Under the pieces are notes generated by a model, which made no database searches, had not been told where the DNA came from, and worked only from the letters and a program-made list of their open reading frames with translations. Below are positions 33,960 to 44,870 of a stretch of DNA of 64,000 nt, piece after piece (the first letter of the stretch is position 1; every line of letters begins with the position of its first letter). The DNA comes from Lithospermum erythrorhizon (lineage: Eukaryota; Streptophyta; Magnoliopsida; Boraginales; Boraginaceae), in the NCBI GenBank assembly GCA_019722365.1, contig JADFUC010001695.1, positions 1-64,000 of the forward strand. Direction: 5' to 3'. The position numbers and the translations under genes were made by a program.

Positions 33960-34010
33960 CCCGTCATAGGCTCGAACAGCCACTATATCGATCATCCATG
34001 TCTTCTTTTT
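33960..34010 (-). pseudogene. Copia protease active-site relic
   Basis: The minus strand reads GATATAGTGGCTGTTCGAGC, the family's D-S-G-C-S active-site block with two extra bases after GAT that throw the catalytic aspartate out of frame. A TGACGGGTGATGC block, encoding the M-T-G-D that follows, is also recognisable. Confidence 0.7.
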
Positions 34011-34167
34011 TTGGATATAGAGTGGCTAACCTACAATAAAGATCAAAGTTCTCACATTAGGTACGGAGATAGACTTGGGTCATGGGGTTAACTCTCGAGA
34101 CGGTTCTCTGGATAATCCATTTAGGACATTTCCATTAGGCTATTAAAGTTGCAAAGGTCAGCAGTTT

Positions 34168-34494
34168 AGAACATAACAATTAGATCTGACATGATTACCT
34201 TTTTCATAATAAGTGCAGGGAGAAAGCGAGGTTTACTCACATAATGAGAAGGAGTAGAAGCATAGTTTGAAGCGAGATGAAAAATTAGTTCTAACAAACT
34301 TAATATAGGAAGTGGAAGAGCGATTCAAACCGTAAAGGTTATCACCAGCCATATCCTAAACCTCTTTTATTCATATTAGAGTTTGTGATTCTAAGATTTC
34401 ATCGAGTTTACTAGATCTTAATTGATAATTATTAAACTTGTGAATTCTCGAAAATACTCTCTCTAAAATTCTTTTAAGTTTATGCTTGTTGTTC
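34168..34494 (-). pseudogene. gag: Copia gag C-terminus and zinc knuckle
   Basis: 34490-34370 on the minus strand reads FSRIHKFNNYQLRSSKLDEI, then LESQ. A shifted frame gives NKRGLGYGW near 34350, a hallmark of SIRE-type gag. 34216-34174 reads C-T-Y-Y-E-K-G-N-H-V-R-S-N-C, a CCHC knuckle whose second cysteine has become tyrosine. Upstream gag is interrupted by the LINE fragment; about 0.5 kb of mid-gag seems to be missing. Confidence 0.75.
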
Positions 34495-34636
34495 CCTTCC
34501 CCAATCTGGGTGGGGTTTACCACCGGATAATGGGCACAGTGGTGGGGCGGAATTCTCAAATCGGAGAGAAGAGGCAATGAAGGAAGGTGGTGTCGTATCT
34601 TTGCGGTGTTGAAGCAAAAAACGACACATGTAGCGG

Positions 34637-35370
34637 ATGGACTTGACTTACATTGAGCCTCAATTGGTGGATGGGAAACCACTGGTTGAGATTCCGTTCT
34701 CGGTTACTATGGCTGGGGAAGAGCGGTGGAAACATACGCTTATTGGGTATGTCTTGGGTTTAAATCCTAGTTTTACTGATATGGAGGGGTTTGTGAAGTC
34801 TCGATGGGCTGAGCTCGGAGCGGTGCGGGTTCATCTCATGGCAAAAGATGCATTTTGTGTTTCGGATAGATCGGAGGATGCGAAACAAGGGGCATTAGAA
34901 AAAGGTCCTTGGAGCTTCATCGGCGCCAAACTCATTCCCCAGGAGTAGGTGGGCCGGTAGGGATGGCTTTGGAGAAACCAGATGTAAATAGCTTACCAAT
35001 CTGGGTGTAGTATCCGCACCTTCCGATTGACTTGTGGACACCGGGAAGTAGTCGGATCTCTAGCCAGATGGGGAAGCCGTTGTTTGCGGATAGGAATACG
35101 TCGGAGCGGCGCTGGGAGTGCAGCTAAGTATGTGTGGAAGTGAAGGTTGAGAATACATTGTTTGAAGAAATTCCTGTTAAGTATGCAAATGGCTATGTGC
35201 ACTATCAGAAAGTGCATTATGAGTGGGTACCTTCTAAGTGTTTGAAATGCAAAGTGTTTGGTCGCCTTGATCCCGGCGTTGTAAGGCTACGCAAGTGTTT
35301 GTGCCTAAGCAGGCTGTGGGTAAGGGAGTTGTGGTACTTCCGGTGGTCTTTGAAGTTTGGGGCTAATAAG
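34637..35370 (+). pseudogene. LINE ORF1 relic (DUF4283 and zinc knuckle)
   Basis: RNA-binding protein of plant LINEs. 34637-34948 is a 103-codon open frame containing the DUF4283 pattern: WKHTLIGYVLGLNPSF, a central KSRWAELGAV and ALEKGPWSFIGAKLI. Further frames give a VPSKCLKCKVFGRLDPG stretch (35228-35280), a damaged CCHC knuckle. Stops at 34948 and after 35110 break the frame. Confidence 0.75.
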
Positions 35371-35697
35371 GTTGACCCGAATTAAAGCTGTTGCCTACAC
35401 TGCTTTGGGAGTGTAATTAAGAGCATAGGCCGGATACGCCCAATTAGTAGAGGAGACAGGGTTTCGACTAGGAAGTTTAATGCTGTTAGGGAAGATGATA
35501 GTGGGGAATATGTGTCGAGGGACTCTGAGTCGAGTGATTTGGAGGCTAGTATTTTGCACAAAGTTTCCTCTGTCATTGCCTGATTAAAATTGCGAGTCGG
35601 TGAGCAATGAGAGGGGTAGTATTGGGGAATCTGGGGGAAAAGTAAGAAGAAGGGTAGAGGGAATGGGCGGCAGTGCCCCGCGCTTGAAACTTGCTTA

Positions 35698-38452
35698 ATG
35701 GATATCTTAGTTTGGAATATTAGGGGTCTTAATGATGCCCTTAAACAAAAAAAAAAAATAAAAAACATCTTTATAAAATTATTTGTATAGTAGAGAATAA
35801 AAGTAAGGCTACTAACATTCTGAAAGTTATAGATGCTTTGTCTACCTAGTTGGAAGTTTGTGCACAATATAAGTGGTAATCAGGTGGGACGGATAATTGT
35901 GGCTTGGGATGATACATGTTGTTCACATTTGCTGAGTAGAAGTCATGGGCGACATGTGTTATGTAGGTTGTGGTGCCGGGTTTATGCAGGATTACACATA
36001 TCTCTACTGTGTATGGACCTAATGTCTATGGGGATAGGAGTGCTATGGAGGAGTTTAATGGATAATATTTTTAGTAGGTGCGTCTTGGGTAATTACGGGT
36101 GACTTTAACATATTTAAAGATCTTGATCATTCATTTTAAAGAGAGAGCGAAATTGCTGAAAATGTTGCTATGGAAGAATTGAAGTTGTATTGATGGGTTG
36201 GATATTTGGGCTAAATTGGGCATGGGCGGGTGTTTACACAGTGTTAGCGGGCATCTGGGGAGAGAATTTAAGGAAGCTTGATCATGTCTTCTGCAACTTG
36301 GAGTGGGTTGATGTCTTCACGAGAGTTATGTACGTGTTGACCTCACGGAAGTATCGAGATCGTGCATGTTGTCCATGCTTGAAGAATGATGTTATATGAA
36401 TGGTCCCAAGCCTTTCAAATATCATAGTTTTTGGGAAGAGCATCCAGGTTATACGGATTTGATTAGATGTTGTTGGGAAGGGTATGATGAGGATGGCTCT
36501 GATCTTGATGGTTTGATTGGTAGGTTGAGGAAAGTGAAGGAGGGATTGAAGGAATTGAATAGGAGGTTTGTTGATACTCCGATTAGTAGGTGTAGTAGTG
36601 TCTTCGAAGACTTAGGGGTGAAAAGAGCAGATTTATAATGGTGATGTGAATAGTAATTTCGTAGTAGCCAAGGGAAAGAAATCTCGAAGTGTTTGTAAGG
36701 TATAGTAGAGCTGAGATGGAATTGTTGAGGGTAAGGTCAAGGTAAGCTTTATCTAGAGAAGGGGATTTTAGTACTTACGTTTCTTTCTGGAGTGCGTGGT
36801 GGCATACACTCCCGGAGGCACAAGATTTCCATGATTGAGGATGGGGATGGGGTGTCATAAGGATCACATTGTAGGTTGAGGGAGGTGATTATCGAGTTTT
36901 ACAAGGACCTTTTCCTTTAGTAGCGTTCTATGAAGGAGGAGCATGGGATATAAATCAAGAGGGTATTCTTGCTAGAGTCCAGGATTGGAATCAATTAGTT
37001 GCAGTCCCTGGTTTGGAGGAGGTGAGGAAAGCTTTTCATGGCATGGCTAGTGGGAAAAGCCCGGTTCCTGATGGTTTAGTCTTTGATTTTATAAGCGCAG
37101 GCGGGGGTTGGTGGAGGTGTATAAGGCGTGGTACATGTTTTGTCAGCACAGGGAGTTCCACCTTTACTTTGAATGCTACCCACCAATGCTCACAGTTCCC
37201 AAGTTGATTATCCTAAGAGTATGAAGGAGTATAGGCCTATTTCTTGCTGCAACATTTTGTACAAGGCTATTACAAGAATCTTGATAGGGCGAATGAGGGA
37301 GTTTATGCCATTCTTATATCTTTGTCTCAATCTGCATTTATTCCTGGGAGGTCTTTGACTGATAGTGTACTGTTATTTCAAGAACTTGTTGGAGATTGAG
37401 GCCTATATCTTGTCTCAATCTGCATTTACTCTCGTTTCGGTAGTTTGGAGAGGAGGAGAGGATCTGTAGAGGCTGGCGAAAATGGAGGGCTCTCTTCACA
37501 TGAAGTATCTTGGAATTCCACTAACTTGGGGCATTTGACTTGTGTGATTACAAGGGCTTGGTGATAGAATACGCTCAAATCAATTCATGGAAAGCAAGGC
37601 AACTGAGTTTTGGAGGCGGAAGCGAGTTATTAGATTAAATACATCTTTGGCTTGCAGAATTTTTGGTGTGCTAATCTTCCCATTCCAAAGTATGTTATTC
37701 ATGAAGTTGAGATGAAGATTAGGACATTTTTGTGGGCTGGTAAGGGAGAAGGTCCATATCATTCTAAGGTAGCTTGGAAGACTCTTTGTTTGCCTTTGAA
37801 AGAAGGGGGATTGGGGTTCAAATGTATGCTTACTTGGAGCCAAGTGTGCCTAGGGAAGTTGCTGTGGAATATTGCTAGTATGAAGCAGACTTTGTGGGTG
37901 CAGTGGATACACAGTGTGAGGTTAAAGGGGGTTTCAGTGTGGGCTTATAAGAAACAGGGTAGGGATCCATGGTATTGGTGCAAGATATTGAAAGCGAGGC
38001 CTCTAGTCAAGCAAAAGCTGCAGGTTTCAGTGGGAAATGGAGACAGTGTGTTCTTTTGGTATGATACATGGTGTGCATTAGGTCATGTGTGGGATTATTT
38101 GGATGAGAGTGAGAGGGCTAACTTACAGGTGCCTCTTGGAGCCAAACTAAGTGAGGTGGAATGGGTTATGCCTGGTGCGGAGAAGGCCATTTGCGAGGAA
38201 CATGCGGTACGACTTGTTTTGTGCATTTAGTTTTTAAAGGGAGAATGATAAGTGGTTATTGAGTGCAGTGACTTTGTCTGAGAGGCAATTTGTGGCGGAT
38301 GTAAAGGTACGAGAAGGGATCTTGTTAGGCTGGGGCAAATGGGTACGTAAGGTTGTTGTAGATTCCAGTTTGCATTCATTGTGGCCAGGCATTATTCTGA
38401 GGAATAGGTTGAGTACGAAGGATAGGTTATGTCGTTGGGATGAAGTTGATCC
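35698..38452 (+). pseudogene. LINE ORF2 relic (endonuclease-reverse transcriptase)
   Basis: Starts MDILVWNIRGLNDALKQK at 35698, the usual start of the plant LINE endonuclease. Later pieces are LPSWKFVHNISG..GRIIVAWD, LDHVFCNLEWVDVF (36270-36310), GPKPFKYHSFWEEHPGY (36399 on), then RT segments EEVRKAFHGMASGKSPVPDG (37016-37075), KEYRPISCCNILYKAITRIL (37226 on) and SAFIPGRSLTDSVL-like sequence. The segment holding the catalytic F/YADD is deleted near 37340-37430. It ends with a long open frame (37652-38230) and a zf-RVT-like RNRLSTKDRLCRWDEV (38400-38447). Confidence 0.85.
37315..37428 (+). repeat. 24-25-bp direct repeat at the LINE internal deletion
   Basis: TATATCTTTGTCTCAATCTG (37315 on) recurs, one T shorter, at 37404-37428 and runs on into GCATTTA in both. 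The second copy lies exactly where RT sequence jumps past the catalytic motif, consistent with copied filler at a repaired break. Confidence 0.7.
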
Positions 38453-38612
38453 AGCAACGAAGACTCCAGCTGCCTTAGCATTCAAAGCAATCTTCTTAAA
38501 TTCCTCTAGACGAAGCTTACTTAGACTTGTCTTATCAACATTTGTGATAGGTACTTCTATAGTACTATCACCACCCTCTTGTTCTTTCTTCATATCCTCA
38601 GCAGACACATCT
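38453..38612 (-). pseudogene. gag: Copia gag N-terminal fragment
   Basis: Minus-strand open frame (part of 38839-38234) reading DVSAEDMKKE and then LRLEEFKKIALNAKAAGVFV, resembling the N-terminal helical region of copia gag. It is cut at 38452 by the LINE and joined at 38612 to LTR sequence without the expected U5 and primer site, so the LTR-gag junction was deleted. Confidence 0.6.
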
Positions 38613-39308
38613 TTAGGGCAATCTCTATAACTATCGAGTTTAATGAGAGTATTAAGAATTATTTTCTTTGCTTTAAAAGAAAGTGTGAAAAATTTGCCTT
38701 GAAAATGTCTGAAAGTTCCTTTAAAAAGTATTTTGAGGCGACTTATATAGGTTTTAAAGCGTGTCAAAAAAAGCGTAGGATGGGACCCAGGTAGGGAGAG
38801 AGATACATGGTCCGACCAAGTCCCGACCTCTCTACCCAAAGAGTCTAGACGGAATTTGGGAGAAGATCGGGTGAAGCTTGGTCCCGACCAAAGTCCCGAA
38901 GACCGGTTTTTAGCAGAATACGAAAATGAGTTTCAAACTTGATTTTGTCATTGAATTAAGTATGATTTCAACCCGTTATGCCACACAATCATATTGAGTT
39001 GAATCCAGGCTCAATTCAAGTATTAATCAAGCTTGAAAAACGTTGTTTAAACTTTTTTTCAATAATTAAGCCATATTAAATCGCATTCTTATTCCTGATC
39101 ATAAAAAGCGAGAATAATCATAAGATTTCTTCTTACAAGAGCCTATACACAAAAGATAGCCCGAATCTTTAAGCGAGGCCACCGATCTTTTGCCTTGATT
39201 TTGCCCCAACGATCTACTTGGTCGCACTACTAAAGACAACAAAAGATGTTAGGCGAATGAGGTAATTTGTTATCTTGAAATATAAAGTCGAGGATCCTTT
39301 GATCAGCA
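38613..39308 (-). mobile_element. 5' LTR of the SIRE-like copia (partial)
   Basis: Minus strand starts TGCTGATCAAAGGATCC at 39308 and aligns with 5170-4470 of the 3' LTR. The last about 490 bases present in the 3' LTR (U5 side) are missing. A TATA box is on the minus strand at 38751-38742 (CCTATATAAG). Next to it is AATTC, one base different from AACTC at the other end of the element. Confidence 0.75.
38742..38751 (-). promoter_or_regulatory. TATA box of copia 5' LTR
   Basis: Minus strand CCTATATAAG, aligned with 4604-4614 of the 3' LTR. Confidence 0.55.
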
Positions 39309-39920
39309 AATTCCTGTCGCTTCTTGATACCAGAAGAGCAGTCGGTATGTTTGAGTTAATTTGCTAAGAAACAAAGGAAGAAGGGATTGAGTCACAAGAA
39401 GCTTCATCAACGGATGGAGGAGTTTAAGCTTAGCTGCAAAGATATTTGTGGAGTCATCGGCCGTCAACGTATCCAAGGTATGCGCATTGGGACTTCGCGA
39501 TACATCGTCAAGAATACTTCCCAAGACCATGAGCAACTAGCAACAGGGCACATGACATGGGCCTGACATTCCTGCAAATAAAGGGCATGTACCACTCTAC
39601 TCTTGTAACCTCTTTTCGAAGGTAAAGTATGATCTAAGGAAGTGAAGGAAGTGTGACTTCTAAAATGACAAAGTTCACCTTCATAACCAAGGAGGTTGAG
39701 GGCGGGCTTGACCTTAGAAGGAAGAATGTCTTACACTCAAGGAGATGCAAGAGAAGAATATCCCTTCCTTGATTAGACATCCTCGCTTGATGTTTGTGAT
39801 ATTAAAAGCAAAGCTCATAGAACACCCGGGTCAAAGAGACCCAGGAGACGGAAGTCGAGCAGACCCAACTACGTAGATATCACAAATACTAGAGCATCAA
39901 TTGATAAATTAGCTTCATAT
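39309..39920 (+). pseudogene. gag: gag of gypsy element F, 3' half
   Basis: Continues the gag cut at 3976. The first codons after the copia LTR read EFLSLLDTRRAVGMFEL, the family's 'EFLNRFYSTRR..SMMEL', which follows 'IDSWEQLE' in intact relatives. Then INGWRSLSLAAK and ESSAVNVSKVCALG (39405-39500), and near 39735-39830 LKEMQEKNIPSLIRHPRL with KAKLIEHPGQ. Different frames and stops show decay. The match across a 35-kb insertion is the main evidence that one element is split. Confidence 0.75.
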
Positions 39921-40189
39921 TCAGGCGAGTGATGGACCTCACATGAAAGGGTTCAATAACCCTGGAAGAAGACATGGTCTCTTACAACCATACCACCTTC
40001 ACCGTTGTCCAACCTGCTAAAGCCAAGGTGCCCAATGACTTTTGGGAGAGAAAACTGATCCTTGGAAAAGCATGCAATGATTATTCGGACGATGACGACT
40101 AGGAAGCATGCCATGTATGTGTTGAAGTACCTCACAGGCTTTAGTTGTGATTCATGATGAAGAATTGCAAGAAGATGGTGCGATAATAA

Positions 40190-40860
40190 GCTGTCTATAT
40201 ATCAGGATACATATGTGAAAGTCGAATAAGCATAATGCTAGTAGATGAAGGATCAACTATGAGATATTACCACTCCAAACATTAGAGTGATGGACATCTC
40301 AGCTGAAAGTACTTCTGATCCAGCGTTATGATCCCGGGGTTTTAACTTGATGCGGGGGCATGGCGCTCTAAAAAGTAAGCTTACTTGGTGATAGAGAATT
40401 CGAGACCCATCACGGTTTCACGTGATAGATGCCAGGTCATACAGCGTCGCCACAGGAAGACCTTGGATACTGTAACAGTAGCAATGTCCCTACATAACCA
40501 CAATCAAGCCTTGAGGGTGAGAGAGCGTCCGTGCATGGCCGAGCGGAGGCGATCGAAAAGGGAAAAAAAGGACGAAGTCTCACAAAATGTTGGCTTGAGA
40601 AGGAAAAGAAAGAATTTCAATGACAAAAGGATTACACAATAGCCATATCCATGAAACTTCATGGGAAGAACAGGGACTAGGCCAGGTTGGCCATCCTCTG
40701 CATAACCCCTAATCAAGTAGGGGTGAGAGAGCATCGTGCATGGCCCTGTCAGGAGAGGGCTTTGGTGATAAGGCCCCGGTCATCGGCCTAGCAGAAGTGG
40801 AAGGGGAAGCTGGAGGAGAAGGACAAGCATCTTCGCTCATAAATGGCTTTTGCCTGCTGC
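40190..40860 (+). pseudogene. Protease region of gypsy element F
   Basis: Reads SGYICESRISIMLVDEGSTM near 40210-40275, corresponding to the retropepsin block '..GYI...V.RILVDGGSA' with the catalytic D kept and the next G now E. Near 40420-40465 a FHVIDARSY..GRPWI-like stretch follows, which in this family closes the protease region. A segment after it is duplicated (40515 and 40721 copies). RT is absent; copy E follows directly. Confidence 0.6.
40515..40770 (+). repeat. 206-bp spaced duplication in F pol
   Basis: GGGTGAGAGAGC followed by TCCGTGCATGGCC-like sequence at 40515 recurs at 40721 (GGGTGAGAGAGCATCGTGCA). CATAACC..AATCAAG precedes both. The offset is 206 bases. The sequence between is not obviously repeated further. 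Confidence 0.65.
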
Positions 40861-40879
40861 AGGGGAGGATAATCTTACG

Positions 40880-41781
40880 AGGTACATTTAGTACTTGCCA
40901 TAAGTAGAAGAAAAATTTCTGAGAGGGAAAAGGTCAAAAGGGTGTCTGAGAGAGAAGATGGAGTGGAAGTTACAAAAATGAAGTGAAGAGGTTTTTTGGT
41001 GATCTCCTTAAATTTATAGAGAATAAGGGTCTTTTCATATTAAAAATGGGGTGATATAAGGAGAGAGAGGTAGCGCCTAAAAAGTCGCATGTAATGATGG
41101 TGAAGATATGAAACGGCAAACGGCGGCTCTTGGGAGGCAAAACGCCTCTGACACCAGCAGGGAGAAGTTGAGGCGATGTTTGGTGTGGAAAACTGAAGAG
41201 ACCCACCTATATTCGAGGCCGACCCATTGAAAATGGGCGGAGTGCAGGCATATAAATAATCTATTGCTAAATGGGCTGATCTTTGAATTGGTCCCACCTG
41301 ATTGGGCCCATCGAATAAGGATCATCGACGAAGGACCAAATAAATCGGCTTTGGGCTCGGGGTGGTCAGGCATGCGCCCGCGTAAGTGGAAGCAAGCATC
41401 GGCTCGGTAAGACGAAGAAGACCATTAAGAATCAACGGTTTGATTCGGCACCATTAAGGGCGTAATTAAGGCTATCATTCTGAGGACCCCTTAATAGGCC
41501 GGACAATCATTACTCCGTATTGAATGGTATCAAGGCTCGGCAAAAGTAACGCTCGAGCAACTATAAAGGTAAACCTTGAAGTAAATGAAGTAAGTTCACT
41601 TTGATGCAAATACTATTTCTTTCTCAAACTAAACTCTTTCGATCGGTTACTAACCTAATCGTCGGTGTTTCCGGCACAGCAGGTCCTTGTTTTCACGGAG
41701 TTCTCATTTGGAGCAAGGCGCATCAAAAGGTGAGTTGGAGGATTTTGTAGAGGGCCGCTGCAGCTGGACGGATGGAGTACA
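40880..41781 (+). mobile_element. Truncated Tat-like copy E with 3' LTR
   Basis: Third copy of the A-B/C-D family. 40880-41245 matches the 3' non-coding region of C-D (31640-31950) and 41246-41781 is an LTR sharing ATTAAGGGCGTAATTAAGGC, GGTAAACCTTGA and AAGTAAGTTCACTTTGATG. Everything upstream of the 3' non-coding region is missing and there is no 5' LTR. It sits where F's RT should be, so it replaced or was recombined into F pol. No duplication could be assigned. Confidence 0.7.
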
Positions 41782-41859
41782 AGCGTGCAAGAACTAGGGA
41801 GGTAGCTGCAGAGCTAGAAATGCAGCAGCTCGAAGTATGCAAAGACTACAAGCGACCAT

Positions 41860-42075
41860 CCCGATCAACTACGAGGAGATGCGTGCTTAAGGGCCTAAAT
41901 TAGTGCATTATCATGGATGCAGCTTCCCGAGGTTGTGCAATCCATAGACAAAATCTCCATCAAGCGTGTCCCACGAAAATGAACATGCGGATGGATGTCT
42001 CAGCTTGATTCAAACAACGACATGGCACAAATCGACATCAACAAGTAACCCTCGATTACTACATTTGCTAAGGCT
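41860..42075 (+). pseudogene. RNase H end of gypsy element F
   Basis: Reads IDKISIKRVSHENEHADG (about 41943-41997), the plant gypsy RNase H C-terminal block 'D.I.I.HVPR.EN..ADALA'. Upstream the frame is broken and downstream integrase is not clearly readable. It follows copy E on the plus strand, in the position expected for F pol. Confidence 0.55.
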
Positions 42076-43146
42076 CCCCCAAAGTGAAAGGCAATAAAAA
42101 AAGGGTTATCTTTGTTAAAGCTCACTAGATTGCAACTTCGGACTAGGTTGAATAGCAGTGCCAAAACTTCTTGAACAAGCACATGTCGGCCAGTAACCAC
42201 CGAGTTAAGTTGCTAAAACTTTGAAGGTGGGCGGAATCTCGGGATATGACCCTTATTTACTTAGGTTTCTAGATTGCAATTTCATACGAGATACACGGGA
42301 ACAAGACTATAACCATTGGATCTGGGGACTAAAGTCAAGTTGGAAGCAGGATGCCTGAGATGAATGAAAATAAATATGCGAGGCATGAAGGACAAGATAA
42401 AAGCCAAAAGCAAGATTGGTGACAGCCTCCAGGAGCGCAAAAAACATGTACTCAAGTGCATGATGAGTACCAAGGTGTAACACTTGAAGGATAATGGTAC
42501 CCCATTTCTCTATCCATGTGATTCATAGTATGAACACGAAAGATTGAAAATGAAGGTCTCTTATAACGACAAGCAAAATGCCCAAGTCACATCACACATC
42601 TAGCCACGTGCTTGGGGACTAAGTATCAAGTGCAGAGTGGGTAAATGATACCCTACTCACACAAGATGCCTTAGCCCTTGTTGGAAATCAATAATCCAAT
42701 ATACCTGAAGATAATATATGCAAGTATTGGTCACACAAGAAGGGGAAGGAAGAAAAGGAAAGGCCATTATCATTAGCAGGAAGGTAAACAATAGCACATA
42801 AGAAAATCAAGGTGCATATCAAAAGCAAAGGCAGAGTATACCAAAACATAAACAAGTCAAGAAAAACAAAGCCCTATGAGCACAACGGTGTCCATCATGA
42901 TCTTCAAGACGGATGGATACGAATCCCAAGGGCTACGTTGCCCAACAGATGCGCCCCACATCTTCCACGAGGAGGCACAAGTTCATGGCAGAGTAATGGG
43001 TAAAAGGAGAAAGCATACCTCCGACTCACGGTGCCCATGGCAAATCAAATCAAAGAAATGGTCGAAACAAACATAAAGCATGGCATTGGAAAGTAGCGAA
43101 ATGTTTCTTCTAACGCGGCGTCCACCAGCTTGAGGGGGTTTTCTAA
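42076..43146 (+). mobile_element. F element 3' region, left of solo LTR
   Basis: About 1.1 kb with no confident domain; an integrase relic may be hidden here. GGGTAAATGATACCCTACTC at 42639 has a near relative at 45904 (GGGTTAAATTACCCTACTC), a small repeated motif. Ends in TCTAA, the left target duplication of the solo LTR. Confidence 0.45.
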
Positions 43147-44488
43147 TGAAATAACCCGTTACTGGCGTGAGCGATTAAATTATATTATATATATCTTTGG
43201 TGGTGGGACAGGAGATTAGTATAAATCTTTCGGAATAAAATCGATATACTTGAGGCTAGTATTAAATGAGTAGTAGTTTATGTCACGGGAAATTATACAT
43301 TTGAAATCGTTTTCATTAAAAAATTTAAGTAAGAAAAGTAGAGAAATAACACTGCACCAAATAGGACTTAACATGATCCTCTAAATATCTCACCAACCTC
43401 AATCATTATCCATTCTTCTACAACTCTCGCTGACCCCCTTCCCCACTTGTTGGCGAGACCTCGTTGAAGAAAAAAAATTAACTCTCTATTTTCTTCTCTT
43501 CCTTTGTTGCTCAAGGTTCAAAAGTTGGTTGATTATCTTCCCCTCATCATTCTCTACACTTTAAGGTAAGAAAGCTTAATTTTTTCTTGAGATTTTTACA
43601 AGATTATGAGAGTTGAATTTTGTTGACTATTTCGCAAATCACCTTTAAATTGTAATATGATGTTATTGAACCGTAATATAGTTGTTTTGGAGTAAGTTTG
43701 ATGTTTTATGTTGATTGGAAGAGAATATTGTTGAGTTAAGTTGTTACTTACGTTAAGGAAGTAGTATTTGAGGTTTGATTAAATATTGTTATAAATGTGT
43801 AAATTAGTTGAAATTGATAGTTGGATTGATTAGAAATTGTTTAAAGTGATATTGTTGGGAGTAGGGATGATGGGTAAAATTGTTAAGGGGTTGGGTGGTT
43901 GAAATTTGTCGTTTATTAGTCGTTTTAAGCGGCGGCTTAGTAATCTTTTCCACCTAAAGTTGTTAAGTTGATAACTTAAATTTTGTTAAACGTGGATAGT
44001 TAAAAACTAAAATTTGTTAAGGGTTAAGTTGAAACCTTAAGTTGAGTAGTTGTTGACCTAAACCTCTAAAATGGAATTGTTAAGTGAATACTAAAAATGG
44101 GGTTACGATTGTAGTAAGTAGTAATTGTATTTTTGTGGATGTTTGTGATTAGGTGTGGGCGTAGGAAGCTTGACATTTGAATTAGCTAGGCAGGCGTTTA
44201 TTATTGCTAGCTAAGGTGAGTATTTAACTCGCTTGGTGTAGATTAATTTACTTTCTACGTGAATGTATTTGAATTTGAGTGATAATTGTGAGCATGTTTA
44301 TCTATATATGTTGTGTTGATTGTTTGTGTATGATTAGTTGGTTGAGTAGTTGTGTTGAGTGTGATGTTTTTGTGGGATGTATATGCGTTTTGAGGTTAGA
44401 TTGAGTCGAGTTAGGATGAGTTGATTTCCGAGGCTATTTTGATCATTTTGGGGTTAGGATGTTTTTGTTAGTTGGATTGATATTGGAT

Positions 44489-44716
44489 GAGTTGTTTATG
44501 GGTTGTTGACGTATGTTGAGTTGTATTATCCGGTAATTGCCTTATACTTCGGTATGAGTGTGATGTCGTTGCCTCGTACTTCGTTACGAGTGTGTTGTTT
44601 ATGAGTTGTTTAGTGGTTGTTGATGTATGTTGAGTTGTATTATCCGGTATTTGCCTTGTACTTCGGTATGAGTGTGATGTATTTGCCTCGTACCTCGTTA
44701 CGAGTGTGATGTTTAG
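44489..44716 (+). repeat. 114-bp tandem duplication in the solo LTR
   Basis: Two units (44489-44602, 44603-44716) each contain TATGTTGAGTTGTATTATCC, ACTTCGGTATGAGTGTGATG and CTCGTTACGAGTGTG-like text. The second has diverged by a few bases. Confidence 0.8.
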
Positions 44717-44798
44717 CTTATGTCGACGGGCATAAGTTTCTCCCTGCAGGTTGAGGTTGATTACAGGCGCCTTAGTTGTTGAAATCCGGGTTTATGTC

Positions 44799-44870
44799 GA
44801 GTTGAGTTGCGTTGATTGAGTTGAGTTGAGTTGCGTTGATTGAGTTGAGTTGAGTTGAATTATGTTGAGC
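44799..44870 (+). repeat. (GAGTT)n-like microsatellite
   Basis: Interrupted GAGTTGAGTTGCGTTGATT units, about 70 bases. Confidence 0.8.

Larger units (their letters stand above)
34495..38452 (+). mobile_element. LINE fragment nested in copia gag
   Basis: Plus-strand plant L1-type LINE with ORF1 (34637-35370) and an endonuclease-RT ORF2 (35698-38450). It lies between two parts of the copia gag. There is no poly(A) tail or 3' UTR; sequence passes from the zf-RVT region straight into copia gag near 38452, and no target duplication was found. The copy therefore lost its 3' end by deletion, unusual for LINEs, which are normally 5'-truncated. Borders are accurate to perhaps 20 bases. Confidence 0.75.
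3977..39308 (-). mobile_element. SIRE-like copia element, 35 kb including five nested insertions
   Basis: One minus-strand Ty1/copia element can be followed from its 5' LTR (39308 downwards) to its 3' LTR (5170-3977). In order it shows gag N-terminus (38453-38612), gag C-terminus and zinc knuckle (34168-34494), protease and integrase (33050-34010), the integrase-RT linker in three pieces (32526-32945, 27612-27670, 21975-22077), RT (16480-17095), RNase H (16010-16474), an extra reading frame (14560-15454) and a polypurine tract (5171-5190). The flanks are AACTC (3972-3976) and AATTC (39309-39313), a 5-bp duplication with one C/T change. F gag resumes on the far side. Without insertions it would be about 7 kb. 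The inserts are CACTA, a coding-less LTR element, two Tat-like elements and a LINE. Confidence 0.8.

Noticed and set aside
35382..35867. 161-codon minus-strand frame
   Set aside because: It lies opposite the start of the LINE endonuclease and has no motif of its own.
38234..38839. 201-codon minus-strand frame as one protein
   Set aside because: It spans LINE antisense, copia gag and LTR sequence; only 38453-38612 is real coding.
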